Source of the DNA: Pedobacter psychrophilus
GTDB taxonomy: Bacteria > Bacteroidota > Bacteroidia > Sphingobacteriales > Sphingobacteriaceae
Assembly: GCF_001652725.1 (NCBI RefSeq)
Contig: NZ_LWHJ01000022.1
Coordinates: 310,001-374,000, forward strand
Reading direction: 5' to 3'
DNA length: 64,000 bases
The position numbers and the translations under genes were made by a program. This document shows positions 52,437 to 62,251 of the stretch, piece after piece. Each line of letters opens with the position of its first letter. Position 1 is the stretch's first letter. The notes beneath the pieces were generated by a model. It did no database searches. It worked only from the letters and a program-made list of their open reading frames with translations, and was not told the origin of the DNA.

Positions 52437-53981
52437 TTAAACACCCAGCAACAATCTCGCTGGATCTTCCAGTAATTGTTTAACACGAACTAAGAATCCT
52501 ACCGATTCTCTTCCATCAATAACTCTATGATCATAAGAAAGAGCCAAATACATCATCGGAAGAATAACAACCTGTCCGTTAACAGCCATTGGACGCTCAA
52601 CAATGTTATGCATTCCTAAAATTGCAGACTGTGGTGCATTTATAATTGGAGTTGACATCATAGAACCAAAAACACCACCGTTTGTGATTGTAAAAGTTCC
52701 GCCTGTCATTTCTTCTAAACTTAATTTACCGTCTCTCGCTTTGGTGGCTAAAGTAATTACCTCTTTTTCAATTTGAGCTAAAGTCATGCTATCAGCATTT
52801 CTAATAACCGGAACAACCAATCCTTTAGGTGCTGATACGGCAATAGAAATATCAGCAAAATTGCTGTAAACAAATTCTTCACCATCAATCCTAGCTCCAA
52901 CTGCAGGGAAATCTTTTAAAGCTTCTGTAACTGCTTTGGTAAAAAATGACATAAAGCCTAAGCCAACGCCATGTTTTTCTTTAAATTGATCTTTATATTT
53001 TTTCCTTAAATCCATAACCGGACCCATGTTTAATTCGTTAAAAGTAGTTAACATGGCGGTTTCATTCTTTACAGTAACTAAACGCTTAGCAATCGTTTTC
53101 CTTAAAGAAGTCATCTTTTCTCTACGTTCTTCTCTGTTTCCAGAAGATTGAGCAGGAGTTGATTCAGTATTAGTAGTTTTAGGTGAATTTTCTGCTTTCG
53201 GCTTTTGAGTTTCAGCTTTTTGAGCATTCATTGCATCTTCTTTCGTAATGCGACCATCTACACCAGAGCTTTTCACATCTTTTGCTTCAATCCCTTTTTC
53301 TGCTAAAATTTTTGCTGCTGCAGGTGATGGAGATTTATCTGCATAAGAACTTGAAGATTTCTCTTTTTGTTCAATAGAATCGCTTTCAGCTTTAGGCTTT
53401 GGGCTTTGAGCCTGACCCGAAGCAATTGTTGCTACAACAGCCCCAATTTCTAAAGTGTCACCTTCTTTTGCAACTAAGCTCAAAATACCAGCAGCTTCTG
53501 CGGGTAATTCAAAAGTTGCTTTATCAGATTCTAACTCAGCAATTACTTCATCCATTTCTACAAAATCACCTTCTTGTTTTAACCACTTAGTTAATGTTAC
53601 TTCAGTGATAGACTCTCCAACAGATGGAACTTTAATTTCTTTGGTTTCAGTATTTGCAGATGATTTATCATCAGTTTTACTTACCTCTTCTTTAATTTCT
53701 TCTTTCTCTTCTTTTGCAGGTGTATCTTGTTTTGAGGATGTTGCACCACTTTCTTCAATACTGCAAACTATTGCTCCAACTGCTAAGGTATCACCTTCTT
53801 TTGCAATTAATTTTAATGTCCCAGATGCTTCTGCAGGCAATTCAAAGGTTGCTTTATCAGATTCTAATTCAGCAATCACTTCATCCATTTCTACATGGTC
53901 ACCATCTTTTTTTAACCATTTAGCTAAAACAACTTCTGTAATTGATTCTCCTACTGAAGGGACTTTTATTTCTAAGCTCAT
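52437..53981 (-). CDS. sucB: 2-oxoglutarate dehydrogenase E2 with two lipoyl domains
   Basis: A 514-residue dihydrolipoyl succinyltransferase. Two lipoyl domains are arranged in tandem, with lipoyl-lysines K43 and K154 in the identical block [15 protein letters not shown]; the two domains are about 80% identical in protein. Then come an E3/E1-binding PSBD ([15 protein letters not shown], about 215-245) and the catalytic domain ending [17 protein letters not shown] with the catalytic His/Asp. E. coli SucB has one lipoyl domain; two is longer than usual for this family. It follows sucA by 22 bases and shares its promoter. The complex is cytoplasmic. Confidence 0.95.
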   Translation of the reverse strand: MSLEIKVPSVGESITEVVLAKWLKKDGDHVEMDEVIAELESDKATFELPAEASGTLKLIAKEGDTLAVGAIVCSIEESGATSSKQDTPAKEEKEEIKEEVSKTDDKSSANTETKEIKVPSVGESITEVTLTKWLKQEGDFVEMDEVIAELESDKATFELPAEAAGILSLVAKEGDTLEIGAVVATIASGQAQSPKPKAESDSIEQKEKSSSSYADKSPSPAAAKILAEKGIEAKDVKSSGVDGRITKEDAMNAQKAETQKPKAENSPKTTNTESTPAQSSGNREERREKMTSLRKTIAKRLVTVKNETAMLTTFNELNMGPVMDLRKKYKDQFKEKHGVGLGFMSFFTKAVTEALKDFPAVGARIDGEEFVYSNFADISIAVSAPKGLVVPVIRNADSMTLAQIEKEVITLATKARDGKLSLEEMTGGTFTITNGGVFGSMMSTPIINAPQSAILGMHNIVERPMAVNGQVVILPMMYLALSYDHRVIDGRESVGFLVRVKQLLEDPARLLLGV

Positions 53982-54003
53982 AAATTTTAAATATGATAAT
54001 TTG

Positions 54004-56808
54004 TTAATCTACTCTAGGTGTGTTAGCTATAGTTGATTTTTTGATTACTTCTTTAACTTTTTCAACGTTTTTTATTTCAAAAGCTTTTGCAACAATCGCC
54101 GCCTGCTCTTCTAAATGTTGTTTAGCAAAACCAGTTGCCGGACTGCTTGATGGCTTTCTTGAAATCACATCAAAATTAAAATCTGATTTTCTAAAAACCC
54201 TAGATATAAATGGCCAAGCCCCCATGTTTTCTGGTTCTTCTTGTACCCATATAAACTCAGCATTTTTATATTTTTTTCTTATTTTATCTAATTGCTCATA
54301 AGGTATTGGATATACTTGTTCTAACCTTACGATAGCAACGTCCTGTTTTTTACTTATTTCTTGTTCATCCAATAAATCATAATAGATTTTACCAAACGAC
54401 ATTAAAACACGTTTAACATTTGCAGCTTTCACGTTGGGGTCGTCAATTACCTCTTGAAATTTATTTTCGGTAAAATCTTTTAATGGAGAAACGCATTTTG
54501 GAAATCTCAATAAACTTTTTGGAGAGAAAACCACTAATGGTTTACGAATATCTCTTTTTAATTGACGACGTAAAGCATGGAAAAACTGTGCTGGAGTAGT
54601 ACAATTAACAATTTGCATATTAAATTCAGCACAAAGTTCTAAGAAACGTTCAATCCTTGCAGATGAATGTTCTGGTCCTTGACCTTCATAACCGTGAGGA
54701 AGCAAAACTACTAAACCATTGGCTCTTTGCCATTTAGTTTCTGCTGCTGAAATATATTGATCTAAGATAATTTGTGCGCCATTAAAAAAGTCTCCAAATT
54801 GAGCTTCCCAAATGGTTAAAGCATTAGGATTGGCCATTGCATATCCATATTCAAAACCTAAAACGCCATATTCTGACAGGTGTGAATTATAAATTTCAAA
54901 AGGAGGCTGCTTTTTAGCAATATTAGATATAGGAGTATATTCTTCTTCAGAATCTTCTACTTTAACTACAGCATGGCGATGAGAAAATGTTCCTCTTTCT
55001 ACATCCTGTCCGCTCATTCTTACTCTTTTTCCATCATTAATAACACTAGCATAGGCAACCAATTCACCCATTGCCCAATCAAAAATATGGGTTTCTTGAG
55101 CCATTTTTAACCGCTCTTTAAACAAACGATCTATTTTTGATAAGAACTTTTTACCTTCAGGAAGTGTAGAAATACTTGTTGCAAGCCTTAAAAAAGTTTC
55201 TTTATCGATAGATGTATCAGGAGAATATTCAAAATCTGAAGGTTTAGAAAAGCGCATGGCTGTCCAGGCTCCTGAAAAAGCAGGATTAGATGGTGCACCT
55301 TTATCTTCTTTAGATTCATTTAATCTTTCTTGTAAAAGAGCCTTAAACTCTTTTTCCATTTGCTTTGCCAAATTATTATCAACCGTACCAGAAGAAAGCA
55401 GTTTTTCTACATAAATTTCTCTTGGATTTGGATGGCTTTCTATGGTTTTATAAAGCATAGGTTGAGTAAAACGAGGCTCATCAGATTCATTATGACCATA
55501 TCTACGGTAGCATAAAATATCTATAAAAACATCGTTATGGAAACGCTGACGGTATTCCATCGCCATATTAATGGCATAAACCAATTCTTCAACATCATCG
55601 CCATTCACATGAAAAACAGGCGATAATGTTACTTTGGCAATATCAGTACAATAAGTTGATGACCTTGCATCTTTATAATTGGTAGTAAAACCAATTTGAT
55701 TATTAATCACTAAATGGATTGTTCCTCCAGTAGAATAGGCATCTAATTTAGACATCTGTAAAACTTCATAAACAATTCCTTGCCCAGCTACAGAAGCGTC
55801 ACCATGTAATAAAATAGGAGCAATTCGTTTATAATCGCTATCATATTTTAAATCCATTTTAGATCTGGTAATACCTTCTACAACAGCAGAAACTGTTTCT
55901 AAATGGGAGGGATTTGGACAAAGACTTAGATGAACTTTTTTATTATGTGAGGTTTCCACATCGCTAGAAAAGCCTAAATGGTATTTAACATCACCACCAA
56001 AAGGAAGATCTTTATTATATTTTCCATCAAATTCAGAGAAAATATCTTTATATGTTTTGCCCATTATATTGGTCAAAACATTTAAGCGCCCTCTGTGAGC
56101 CATTCCGATAACAAATTCTTCGATACCTAACTCAGCACCTTTTTCAATTACAGAATCTAAGGCAGGGATTAATGCTTCTGCACCCTCCAAAGAAAATCTT
56201 TTTTGTCCTAAGAATTTAGTCCCCAAAAAGTTCTCAAAAGCTACCGCTTGATTTAATTTTAAAAGAATCCTTTTCTTTGTCTCAACATCAAAATCTGGTT
56301 TATTTCTAGATTTTTCCATGCGATCTTCAAACCATTTTAGTTTGATAGGATTACGCATGTACCTATACTCTATACCTAAAGATTGGCAATAAGTATCTTC
56401 TAAAAGTTGCTTAATTTCTCTTAAGGTTGCGTTTGAACCCAAACCAACTTCTAAACCTGCTTTAAAAACAGTATCTAAATCAGCATCGGTAAAACCAAAA
56501 GTCTCTAATTCTTTACCTGGGAAATATTGCCTACGCTCCCTAACAGGATTTGTTTTAGTAAATAAATGCCCACGATCCCTATAACCATTTATCATGTTTA
56601 AGGCATTAATTTCTTTTAAAACATGTTCTGGGGTACTAGAGGTAGTGTTTTGTGAAGAGAAATCAGTGTCAGATTGTTGTCCAAAATCAAAACCCTCAAA
56701 AAATTTTTGCCAGCCAAAATCAACAGAAGAAGGATCTTGTTGGTAAGACTGATATAAAGAATCTATATAAGCCGAATCGGCATTACTGAGATAAGATAAA
56801 CTATCCAT
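54004..56808 (-). CDS. sucA: 2-oxoglutarate dehydrogenase E1 component
   Basis: A 934-residue thiamine diphosphate-dependent E1 that decarboxylates 2-oxoglutarate and loads the succinyl group onto the E2 lipoyl arm. It begins [40 protein letters not shown], a standard OdhA start; the ATG at 56808 is preferred over a TTG one codon upstream. Markers are [34 protein letters not shown] and [11 protein letters not shown] in the ThDP half, then [16 protein letters not shown] and VFSPKSLLR. It is the promoter-proximal gene of the odh operon. The gene upstream (MerR-type) is on the same strand but 103 bases away. Confidence 0.96.
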   Translation of the reverse strand: MDSLSYLSNADSAYIDSLYQSYQQDPSSVDFGWQKFFEGFDFGQQSDTDFSSQNTTSSTPEHVLKEINALNMINGYRDRGHLFTKTNPVRERRQYFPGKELETFGFTDADLDTVFKAGLEVGLGSNATLREIKQLLEDTYCQSLGIEYRYMRNPIKLKWFEDRMEKSRNKPDFDVETKKRILLKLNQAVAFENFLGTKFLGQKRFSLEGAEALIPALDSVIEKGAELGIEEFVIGMAHRGRLNVLTNIMGKTYKDIFSEFDGKYNKDLPFGGDVKYHLGFSSDVETSHNKKVHLSLCPNPSHLETVSAVVEGITRSKMDLKYDSDYKRIAPILLHGDASVAGQGIVYEVLQMSKLDAYSTGGTIHLVINNQIGFTTNYKDARSSTYCTDIAKVTLSPVFHVNGDDVEELVYAINMAMEYRQRFHNDVFIDILCYRRYGHNESDEPRFTQPMLYKTIESHPNPREIYVEKLLSSGTVDNNLAKQMEKEFKALLQERLNESKEDKGAPSNPAFSGAWTAMRFSKPSDFEYSPDTSIDKETFLRLATSISTLPEGKKFLSKIDRLFKERLKMAQETHIFDWAMGELVAYASVINDGKRVRMSGQDVERGTFSHRHAVVKVEDSEEEYTPISNIAKKQPPFEIYNSHLSEYGVLGFEYGYAMANPNALTIWEAQFGDFFNGAQIILDQYISAAETKWQRANGLVVLLPHGYEGQGPEHSSARIERFLELCAEFNMQIVNCTTPAQFFHALRRQLKRDIRKPLVVFSPKSLLRFPKCVSPLKDFTENKFQEVIDDPNVKAANVKRVLMSFGKIYYDLLDEQEISKKQDVAIVRLEQVYPIPYEQLDKIRKKYKNAEFIWVQEEPENMGAWPFISRVFRKSDFNFDVISRKPSSSPATGFAKQHLEEQAAIVAKAFEIKNVEKVKEVIKKSTIANTPRVD

Positions 56809-56911
56809 CAAAAAAAATATTTTTTATTAGCTGCAAAAGTAAAAAAATAGGTTCGTAAACCATTAATTTAATGGTATTAATTAAATTTAATTTAGAAGCT
56901 TAGTGTAATTT

Positions 56912-57808
56912 TTAGGCTATAGAAAGGTTAAGCATGTTAACTTGATCTATAAATTCTTGAATATTTTTTATGTACATCGTATTTGGCTTGTCTAAAAGTT
57001 GATTGATAGCAATTTGAGCTCCTGCTAAGATCAAACTTATATTTCCAATATTTTCCCTGATTTTGGATATTGCATCTTCTATTTTCATTTCAGAATTTGC
57101 AATTGTAAGAACAGTAAAAACAAAATCAGGTTCGTAATAATTAACAACTTCGCTTAAACTTTCAAAAGGTAAATCTTGCCCAAGATATAGTGTAAAATGC
57201 CCTTTGCTTTTAAGTATAAATTGTGCGAAAAGTAGTCCAATTTCATGATGTTCATGAGGAGGTAAAAACAATATAAATCGTTTAGAATTTTTGTTTTTTA
57301 GCCCATTTAATTTAAAGGTATCGTGGATTAGCTTTTGCTCTATTTTTTGTGTTGCAAAATGTTCATGAGCAGCATTTATGCTACCCACTTGCCACATAAA
57401 GCCTACTTTTCTCATAAAAGGGAACACTATTTCGCATATTGCTTTTTCCATTCCTAAATCAGAGACACAGCCATTTAAAACTTCGTCAAATTCCTCATCA
57501 TCCATTTTTAACATGGCGTTTGATAGCATTTGTACCTGTACATTTATATTATAATGATCTTCCTGGAGTTTTTTAACCAATTGATTAATTTCTAAAACTT
57601 CCATTTGGGAAATTTTACTAATCTTATATCCGTTTTCATTTAAAACAGCAATGTTTAGGAATGTACATAAGTCTTGATCATCATAATAGCGAATGTTGGT
57701 TTCAGTTCGCTTTGGAGTGCAAAAGTTATATCGCTGCTCCCAAATTCTTATGGTATGTGCTTTGATGCCTGTTAAATTTTCAATATCACTTATAGAGAAT
57801 TTCCGCAC
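56912..57808 (-). CDS. MerR-type regulator with cobalamin-binding domain (CarH/LitR-like photoreceptor)
   Basis: A 298-residue repressor candidate. Residues 1-70 are a MerR winged helix (FSISDIENLTGIKAHTIRIWEQRY). Residues ~85-165 form the helical cap with the Wx9EH signature (W139, E149, H150), and residues 180-295 the Rossmann cobalamin domain with ExHxxG (E186-H188-G191). In T. thermophilus CarH the lower axial ligand is the matching His, and light breaks the Co-C bond of adenosylcobalamin to release DNA. Here the residue after W139 is Gln, whereas the T. thermophilus protein has His132 there, which in light becomes the second cobalt ligand; the photocycle may therefore differ. It is next to two photolyase-family genes. 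A 19-bp inverted repeat overlaps its -7 element. Confidence 0.9.
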   Translation of the reverse strand: MRKFSISDIENLTGIKAHTIRIWEQRYNFCTPKRTETNIRYYDDQDLCTFLNIAVLNENGYKISKISQMEVLEINQLVKKLQEDHYNINVQVQMLSNAMLKMDDEEFDEVLNGCVSDLGMEKAICEIVFPFMRKVGFMWQVGSINAAHEHFATQKIEQKLIHDTFKLNGLKNKNSKRFILFLPPHEHHEIGLLFAQFILKSKGHFTLYLGQDLPFESLSEVVNYYEPDFVFTVLTIANSEMKIEDAISKIRENIGNISLILAGAQIAINQLLDKPNTMYIKNIQEFIDQVNMLNLSIA

Positions 57809-57849
57809 TTTTATGTTCTTTTAAATGTATTGAATTTAGATTGTATGTA

Positions 57850-57868
57850 TTGTTAACAAAATTAACAA
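57850..57868 (-). promoter_or_regulatory. Inverted repeat over the -7 element of the CarH-like gene
   Basis: TTGTTAA-CAAAA-TTAACAA is a perfect 7-bp dyad with a 5-base spacer. Its minus-strand centre contains TAATTTTG, a full TAnnTTTG -7 match, giving a predicted leader of about 40-45 bases to the ATG at 57808. Overlap of dyad and -7 box suggests autorepression. Confidence 0.5.
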
Positions 57869-57882
57869 TGCATTGTTTATTA

Positions 57883-59421
57883 TTATAACGAGGGTAAATT
57901 TGATAAATAAATATCGGATTGTTTTAAGATTGCATCTATTTCCGATTTTTCCATTTTATCTATTAAACGATACATCATCCCAATCCTTGGGTTTTTCTTT
58001 AATTGATCTTCATGTTTAATGTAAAAATTCCAGTAAAGGCTGTTAAAAGGGCAGGCATTTTCTCCATGGCGTTTATCCTTATCGTAACTGCAACCTTTGC
58101 AATAATTACTCATTTTATTGATATAATTTGCGGAGGCAACGTATGGTTTAGAACCTATTAATCCCCCATCTGCAAACTGACTCATTCCTCTGGTGTTTGT
58201 AATCTGAACCCACTCAACTGCATCAGCATATACACCTAAATACCAATTATCTACTTCATCAGGTTTTGCTCCAATTAATAAGGCAAAATTCCCGATTACC
58301 ATTAAACGTTGAATATGATGTGCATAAGAATGATCTAGAGAGTTATTTATACAATATTTTAAGCAATTCATTTTTACTTTACCATCCCAAAACCATGGTG
58401 GTAAATCCCTATCATTATTTAAATAATTTTTTGTTGCAAAATCAGGCATTTGATCCCAATAAATCCCTCGCATATATTCTCGCCAACCAATTACCTGTCT
58501 AACAAAACCCTCCACTTGTGCTATATCAATCTCTTCTTTATTTGCTTGCCAAGTATTTATAACCTGTTCTACAACCTCTTTTGGTGAGATCATTTTTAGA
58601 TTTAAAGAAAACGAAAGACAAGAATGAAATAAGGTATGATGTTCCTTTAGCATGGCATCTTCATACCTGCCAAAGTTTGGAAGTAGCTCTTCACAAAAGT
58701 AATATAGTATTTCTAAGGCTTCTTTTCTTGATGTTGGATACGGAAATTCTTTTGGTTTTATATTTCCAAAATATTGGACTTTTTTATCATTCAATAATTT
58801 TACAATTTCTGATACTTCTTTTTTAAATAATAGGGGAGCTTTAAGCGGATATTTACCATCGTATTTTTTTCTGTTCTCATGATCAAAATTCCATTTATCG
58901 CCGAAAGGTTCTAAATTTTTGTTTACTAAAATATGATGTTTCTTTCTCATATCCCGGTAAAAAGTTTCCATTAAATATTGCTTTTTACCACTAAAAAAAT
59001 CCTTTACATCTTCTCGGTTAGTATAGAAATGTTCAGTATCGATAACAGAATATCTGATTTCTAACTCTTTACAAATCTCTTTTAGCTGTTCATCTAATCG
59101 ATATTCATCAGGTAATTGATATTCAAATTTTTGTGCCGAAAGTTTTTTGATTTCTTGTTGGATATTTTCTTTAAAGCTTTGAAGGTTGCTTTTATCATCT
59201 AATTTGTAATAAATTATTTGATGATCTTCTTTTTTAAGTTCTTCAGCAAAGTTTCTCATCGCCATAAAAAAGCCGACAATCTTTTGGATGTGATGCTTCA
59301 CGTAAGATTGCTCTTGTATCACTTCCATGATAATATAAATAATATCATCATCTTTTTTACTGAACCAAGAATGTTGGTGACTAAGTTGATCGCCGAGAAT
59401 AAGTCGGAGTGTTTTTGCCAT
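57883..59421 (-). CDS. phrB: Iron-sulfur (6-4) photolyase of the PhrB / FeS-BCP family
   Basis: A 512-residue deoxyribodipyrimidine photolyase-related protein. The N-terminus LRLILGDQLSHQHSWF is the family start and GWREYMRGIYW is in the FAD/DNA domain. The four [4Fe-4S] cysteines are at C353, C441, C444 and C457, each exactly three residues on from the Agrobacterium PhrB ligands (350, 438, 441, 454), so the Fe-S cluster is very likely retained. The family repairs (6-4) photoproducts with FAD and a ribolumazine antenna. It lies between a CarH-like regulator and a DASH cryptochrome on the same strand. Length is close to PhrB (507). Confidence 0.95.
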   Translation of the reverse strand: MAKTLRLILGDQLSHQHSWFSKKDDDIIYIIMEVIQEQSYVKHHIQKIVGFFMAMRNFAEELKKEDHQIIYYKLDDKSNLQSFKENIQQEIKKLSAQKFEYQLPDEYRLDEQLKEICKELEIRYSVIDTEHFYTNREDVKDFFSGKKQYLMETFYRDMRKKHHILVNKNLEPFGDKWNFDHENRKKYDGKYPLKAPLLFKKEVSEIVKLLNDKKVQYFGNIKPKEFPYPTSRKEALEILYYFCEELLPNFGRYEDAMLKEHHTLFHSCLSFSLNLKMISPKEVVEQVINTWQANKEEIDIAQVEGFVRQVIGWREYMRGIYWDQMPDFATKNYLNNDRDLPPWFWDGKVKMNCLKYCINNSLDHSYAHHIQRLMVIGNFALLIGAKPDEVDNWYLGVYADAVEWVQITNTRGMSQFADGGLIGSKPYVASANYINKMSNYCKGCSYDKDKRHGENACPFNSLYWNFYIKHEDQLKKNPRIGMMYRLIDKMEKSEIDAILKQSDIYLSNLPSL

Positions 59422-59498
59422 TTCTTATAAACAGTAAAAGATAGAATTCTGTTTTTATAATTTAGGCGATGAATAAATCGTATTAATGAGTAAAGGAA

Positions 59499-60800
59499 TT
59501 ACCCCTCTAACCAAAGCTTTCTATATTCTCCTTTCGGATCATAATCATTAGCTTGTTTTTCTATATTAAAATGGCGGTTTTCACGAGGATCGTTACCAAC
59601 GCCTGCAACATAAGACCAATTTCCCCAATTACTTGCAGGGTTATAATCAATCAGTTTTTCTTCAAAATAAGCAGCGCCCCAGGTCCAATTTACTTTTAAA
59701 TCTTTTACTAAGTATGAAGCTACATTCTGACGACCACGGTTGCTCATAAAGCCAGTTAAATTAAGCTCTTTCATGTTAGCATCAATAAACGGAACGCCAG
59801 TTTTTGCATTTTTCCATTTCTCAAAAAGTTCTTCTTGATTTTCGGCATGTTCGTTATCTTTACCTTTAAAACCACCTTCCATAAAAAATTGGGTGCCGTG
59901 TTTCTTAAACATAAAGCGAAAATAATCTCGCCAAAGCAATTCAAAAATTAGCCAATAAGTGCTGTCGTTTGCGCCACGTTCTTGCTCATATTTTTTTATT
60001 TCCCAATAAATTTCTCTCGGAGAAAGGCAACCTGCAGAAAGCCATGGAGAAAGTTTAGAACTATAATCGGCACCTATTAAGCCATTACGGGTTTTTTTAT
60101 ATGTTTTCAACAAATCTGTATCCCATAAATAGTATTTTAATCTTGCTAACCCTTCAGTTTCTCCACCTTTAAAATCAATTGCCTTACGAATATCAATTTT
60201 CTCATATTCTACACCTAAATCTTTTAAAGAAGGTAATATTGATTGTTCTAAATTAAGTGGGATATCAATTTTTGTAGGAGTTTCAAAAGATGAGCGGATT
60301 ACACCTTCACGTTCGGCTTTTTTACGGAAAGTGGTAAATACATCTGGAATATCTTTGATAGGAAATGGCAAATCTTCTTTATGGTACATGGTATGACCAA
60401 TAAAGTGTTTTAAGTTGATTTGTTTTTTCCAAAGGACATCTTCAACTTTAGAGGAAATATCTGTTTCTTCGGAAGCAACTTCTCGATGGTGATAAACCTC
60501 GTTAACGTTATATTTTTCGCAAATTTGAGGAAGAATTTCTTCAGGATGGCCTTGGGTAACCAATAAATCTCCACCTAATTTCTGTAATGATTTTTTTAAA
60601 TCAGCAACGCTCTCTAAAATAAACTGTGCTCTAAAACTTCCTGTTTTTTGAGTTTTAAAAATAGTCTCACTAAAATAGCGAGGATCGAAAATAAATACTG
60701 GTAAAATGGTTGTTGCTTTTTGAGTAGCTTCTAATAATATTTCATTATCATGAACCCGTAAATCGTTTCTAAACCAAACCAATATTATTTTTTCACTCAT
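59499..60800 (-). CDS. cry: Cryptochrome DASH
   Basis: A 433-residue photolyase/cryptochrome-family flavoprotein. It starts IILVWFRNDLRVHDNEIL and continues IFDPRYF, FRAQFILESVADLKKSL, VYHHREVASEETD, all typical of the DASH group. The FAD domain has GCLSPREIYWEI, LLWRDYFRFMF, GFMSNRGRQNVASYL, VNWTWGAAYFEEKLIDYNPASNWGNW and PRENRHFNIEKQANDYDP. DASH proteins repair cyclobutane dimers in single-stranded DNA and may signal. It is 36 bases after the DUF2256 microgene and 77 before phrB in one minus-strand series. Confidence 0.95.
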   Translation of the reverse strand: MSEKIILVWFRNDLRVHDNEILLEATQKATTILPVFIFDPRYFSETIFKTQKTGSFRAQFILESVADLKKSLQKLGGDLLVTQGHPEEILPQICEKYNVNEVYHHREVASEETDISSKVEDVLWKKQINLKHFIGHTMYHKEDLPFPIKDIPDVFTTFRKKAEREGVIRSSFETPTKIDIPLNLEQSILPSLKDLGVEYEKIDIRKAIDFKGGETEGLARLKYYLWDTDLLKTYKKTRNGLIGADYSSKLSPWLSAGCLSPREIYWEIKKYEQERGANDSTYWLIFELLWRDYFRFMFKKHGTQFFMEGGFKGKDNEHAENQEELFEKWKNAKTGVPFIDANMKELNLTGFMSNRGRQNVASYLVKDLKVNWTWGAAYFEEKLIDYNPASNWGNWSYVAGVGNDPRENRHFNIEKQANDYDPKGEYRKLWLEG

Positions 60801-60836
60801 TTTAAAATCCTCAATTTCTTTTTACAATATTGCTCA

Positions 60837-60989
60837 TTATTTAATGTTTCGGCAATTATTTGAACAATATTTTACGTCGTCCCAACATTTTTCCCATTTT
60901 TTACGCCAAGCGAAAGGTTTTTTACAAGTGATACAAATTTTTTGTGGGAGATTATTCTTTTCAATTATTTTCCCGTTTTTATTGATCAT
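60837..60989 (-). CDS. DUF2256 zinc-ribbon-like protein, 50 residues
   Basis: ATG at 60989, TAA at 60837-60839. The protein has C19-x2-C22 and C42-x3-C46 (plus C35) around the family core [13 protein letters not shown] and [10 protein letters not shown], the diagnostic pattern of DUF2256. Four cysteines suggest one zinc ion. It is very basic, which could fit nucleic-acid or acidic-protein binding. It heads the cryptochrome/photolyase operon. Relatives are, to my knowledge, frequently neighbours of or fused to cryptochrome genes. Function unknown. The gene is short enough to be missed by usual length cut-offs. Confidence 0.9.
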   Translation of the reverse strand: MINKNGKIIEKNNLPQKICITCKKPFAWRKKWEKCWDDVKYCSNNCRNIK

Positions 60990-60997
60990 GAGTTGAA

Positions 60998-61018
60998 ATT
61001 TATCAATTTGCGATAAAT
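60998..61018. promoter_or_regulatory. Inverted repeat upstream of the DUF2256-cry operon
   Basis: ATTTATC-AATTTGC-GATAAAT, perfect 7-bp arms with a 7-base spacer, starts nine bases upstream of the DUF2256 ATG. It differs from the dyad near the regulator gene and may be an independent operator or chance in AT-rich DNA. Confidence 0.3.
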
Positions 61019-61024
61019 AGGTTT

Positions 61025-61099
61025 TGCGTTAGGGATAGCAGCGATATCCTTTTTTAATTTTCATAAAAAAGATTTAGCGGATAGCCCGTTAAAACGCAC
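61025..61099 (-). repeat. Interspersed intergenic hairpin repeat, copy 5 (short variant)
   Basis: Minus strand: starts GTGCGTTTTAACGGGC and ends CCCTAACGCA, 75 bp. The GGGCTATCCGC block replaces the palindrome of copies 1-3, and the inner A/T hairpin is shorter (ATCTTTTTTATG / AAAAAAGGAT). It lies in the shared gap between the DUF2256-cry operon and the divergent TIGR03643 gene, near both promoters. Confidence 0.75.
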
Positions 61100-61221
61100 A
61101 AATAAATATTTTTATAACAACAATTTTTAATAAACTACATTAATTAATAAAAATTTAAATTAATAGTATTTATCAAACCAACAATTATTAAACAATAAGC
61201 ATTGAAAGATGTTTTGAAAGG

Positions 61222-61509
61222 ATGAAAAAGCAGTTTCAGAATTTAACAGAAAGGGAAACCGACAGGATTATTGAGATGGCTTGGGAGGACCGTACACCTT
61301 TTGAAGTGATAGAATTGCAATTTGGTTTAGCTGAGCAGGATGTGATAAAGCTAATGCGAAGGGAATTAAAACCTAGTAGTTGGCGACTTTGGAGGGAAAG
61401 AGCACATCAAATTTCTCACAAACATTTAAAAAAGAGAAGTGAAGATATAGATCGTTTTAAATGTAATTTACAAAGGCAAATTACGATGAATAAAATCTCT
61501 AAAAGATAA
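61222..61509 (+). CDS. TIGR03643 / DUF2805 family protein
   Basis: A 95-residue basic protein: TERETDRIIEMAWEDRTPFEVIELQFGL is a helix-turn-helix-like start, followed by AEQDVIKLMRRELKPSSWRLWRERAHQISHKH, the family signature. It resembles a small sigma-region-4- or HTH-like DNA-binding fold, but no activity is established. It is divergent from the DUF2256-cry-phrB cluster across a repeat-bearing gap, and to my knowledge this family often occurs near photolyase genes. It converges with rluF, five bases apart at the 3' ends. Confidence 0.88.
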   Translation: MKKQFQNLTERETDRIIEMAWEDRTPFEVIELQFGLAEQDVIKLMRRELKPSSWRLWRERAHQISHKHLKKRSEDIDRFKCNLQRQITMNKISKR

Positions 61510-61513
61510 ATTT

Positions 61514-62248
61514 TTAAGCTGTTTTACTAGAATCTGCCACCATTCTCATAATTTCATTGAGTTCATCTTTGGTTAAATCTCGCCATTTACCAAGCGGTAA
61601 GTTATTTAAAGAAACATTCATAATGCGGGTGCGTTTAAGTTTTTTGACTTCATAATCTAAATATTCGCACATTCTCCTAATTTGGCGGTTTAAACCTTGA
61701 GTAAGGATAATTTTAAAAACAGTTTCACTTTCTTGTTTGATAAAACATTTTTGGGTAACAGTATCTAAAACAGGAACTCCATTAGCCATCTTTTTTAAAA
61801 AATGTTGGGTGATGGGTTTATTTACAGTAACAATATATTCTTTTTCATGATTGTTACCCGCTCTTAAAATCTTGTTTACGATATCTCCATCGCTGGTCAA
61901 AAATATCAATCCTTCTGATGGTTTATCTAATCTGCCAATCGGGAATATTCGTTTTGGATGGCGGATGTAATCAATTATGTTACCATCAATTTGCCTGTCG
62001 GTTGTGCAGGTAACTCCTCGAGGTTTATTAAATGCGATGTAAATTGAATCTTCCTGATTTTTAAATTTTATACGCCTTCCATCAACCCTTACATCATCAG
62101 TTGATAAAACTCTATCGCCTAAAACGGCTTCTTTTCCATTAATGGTTACTCTTCCTTCCTCAATAACTCGGTCTGCTTCTCGCCGGGAGCAAAACCCTGT
62201 ATCGCTGATAGTTTTGTTTAATCGAAGTCCTTCTTTAGGATTTTGCAT
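61514..62248 (-). CDS. rluF: 23S rRNA pseudouridine synthase RluF
   Basis: A 244-residue S4-domain pseudouridine synthase. The S4 domain ([31 protein letters not shown], residues 8-38) precedes the catalytic domain with GRLDKPSEG (D108 catalytic) and [14 protein letters not shown]. RluF in E. coli modifies U2604 of 23S rRNA. It starts four bases after the rfbC stop on the same strand and is translated from an ATG at 62248. Assignment to the RluB/E/F-type subfamily is firm; the exact uridine is inferred by similarity. Confidence 0.92.
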   Translation of the reverse strand: MQNPKEGLRLNKTISDTGFCSRREADRVIEEGRVTINGKEAVLGDRVLSTDDVRVDGRRIKFKNQEDSIYIAFNKPRGVTCTTDRQIDGNIIDYIRHPKRIFPIGRLDKPSEGLIFLTSDGDIVNKILRAGNNHEKEYIVTVNKPITQHFLKKMANGVPVLDTVTQKCFIKQESETVFKIILTQGLNRQIRRMCEYLDYEVKKLKRTRIMNVSLNNLPLGKWRDLTKDELNEIMRMVADSSKTA

Positions 62249-62251
62249 TGT

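Noticed and set aside
53455-54036. Plus-strand frame of 193 codons opposite the sucB lipoyl region
   Set aside because: It is antisense to two well-supported lipoyl domains and has no motif; it arises from codon bias in the Glu/Ser-rich linker.
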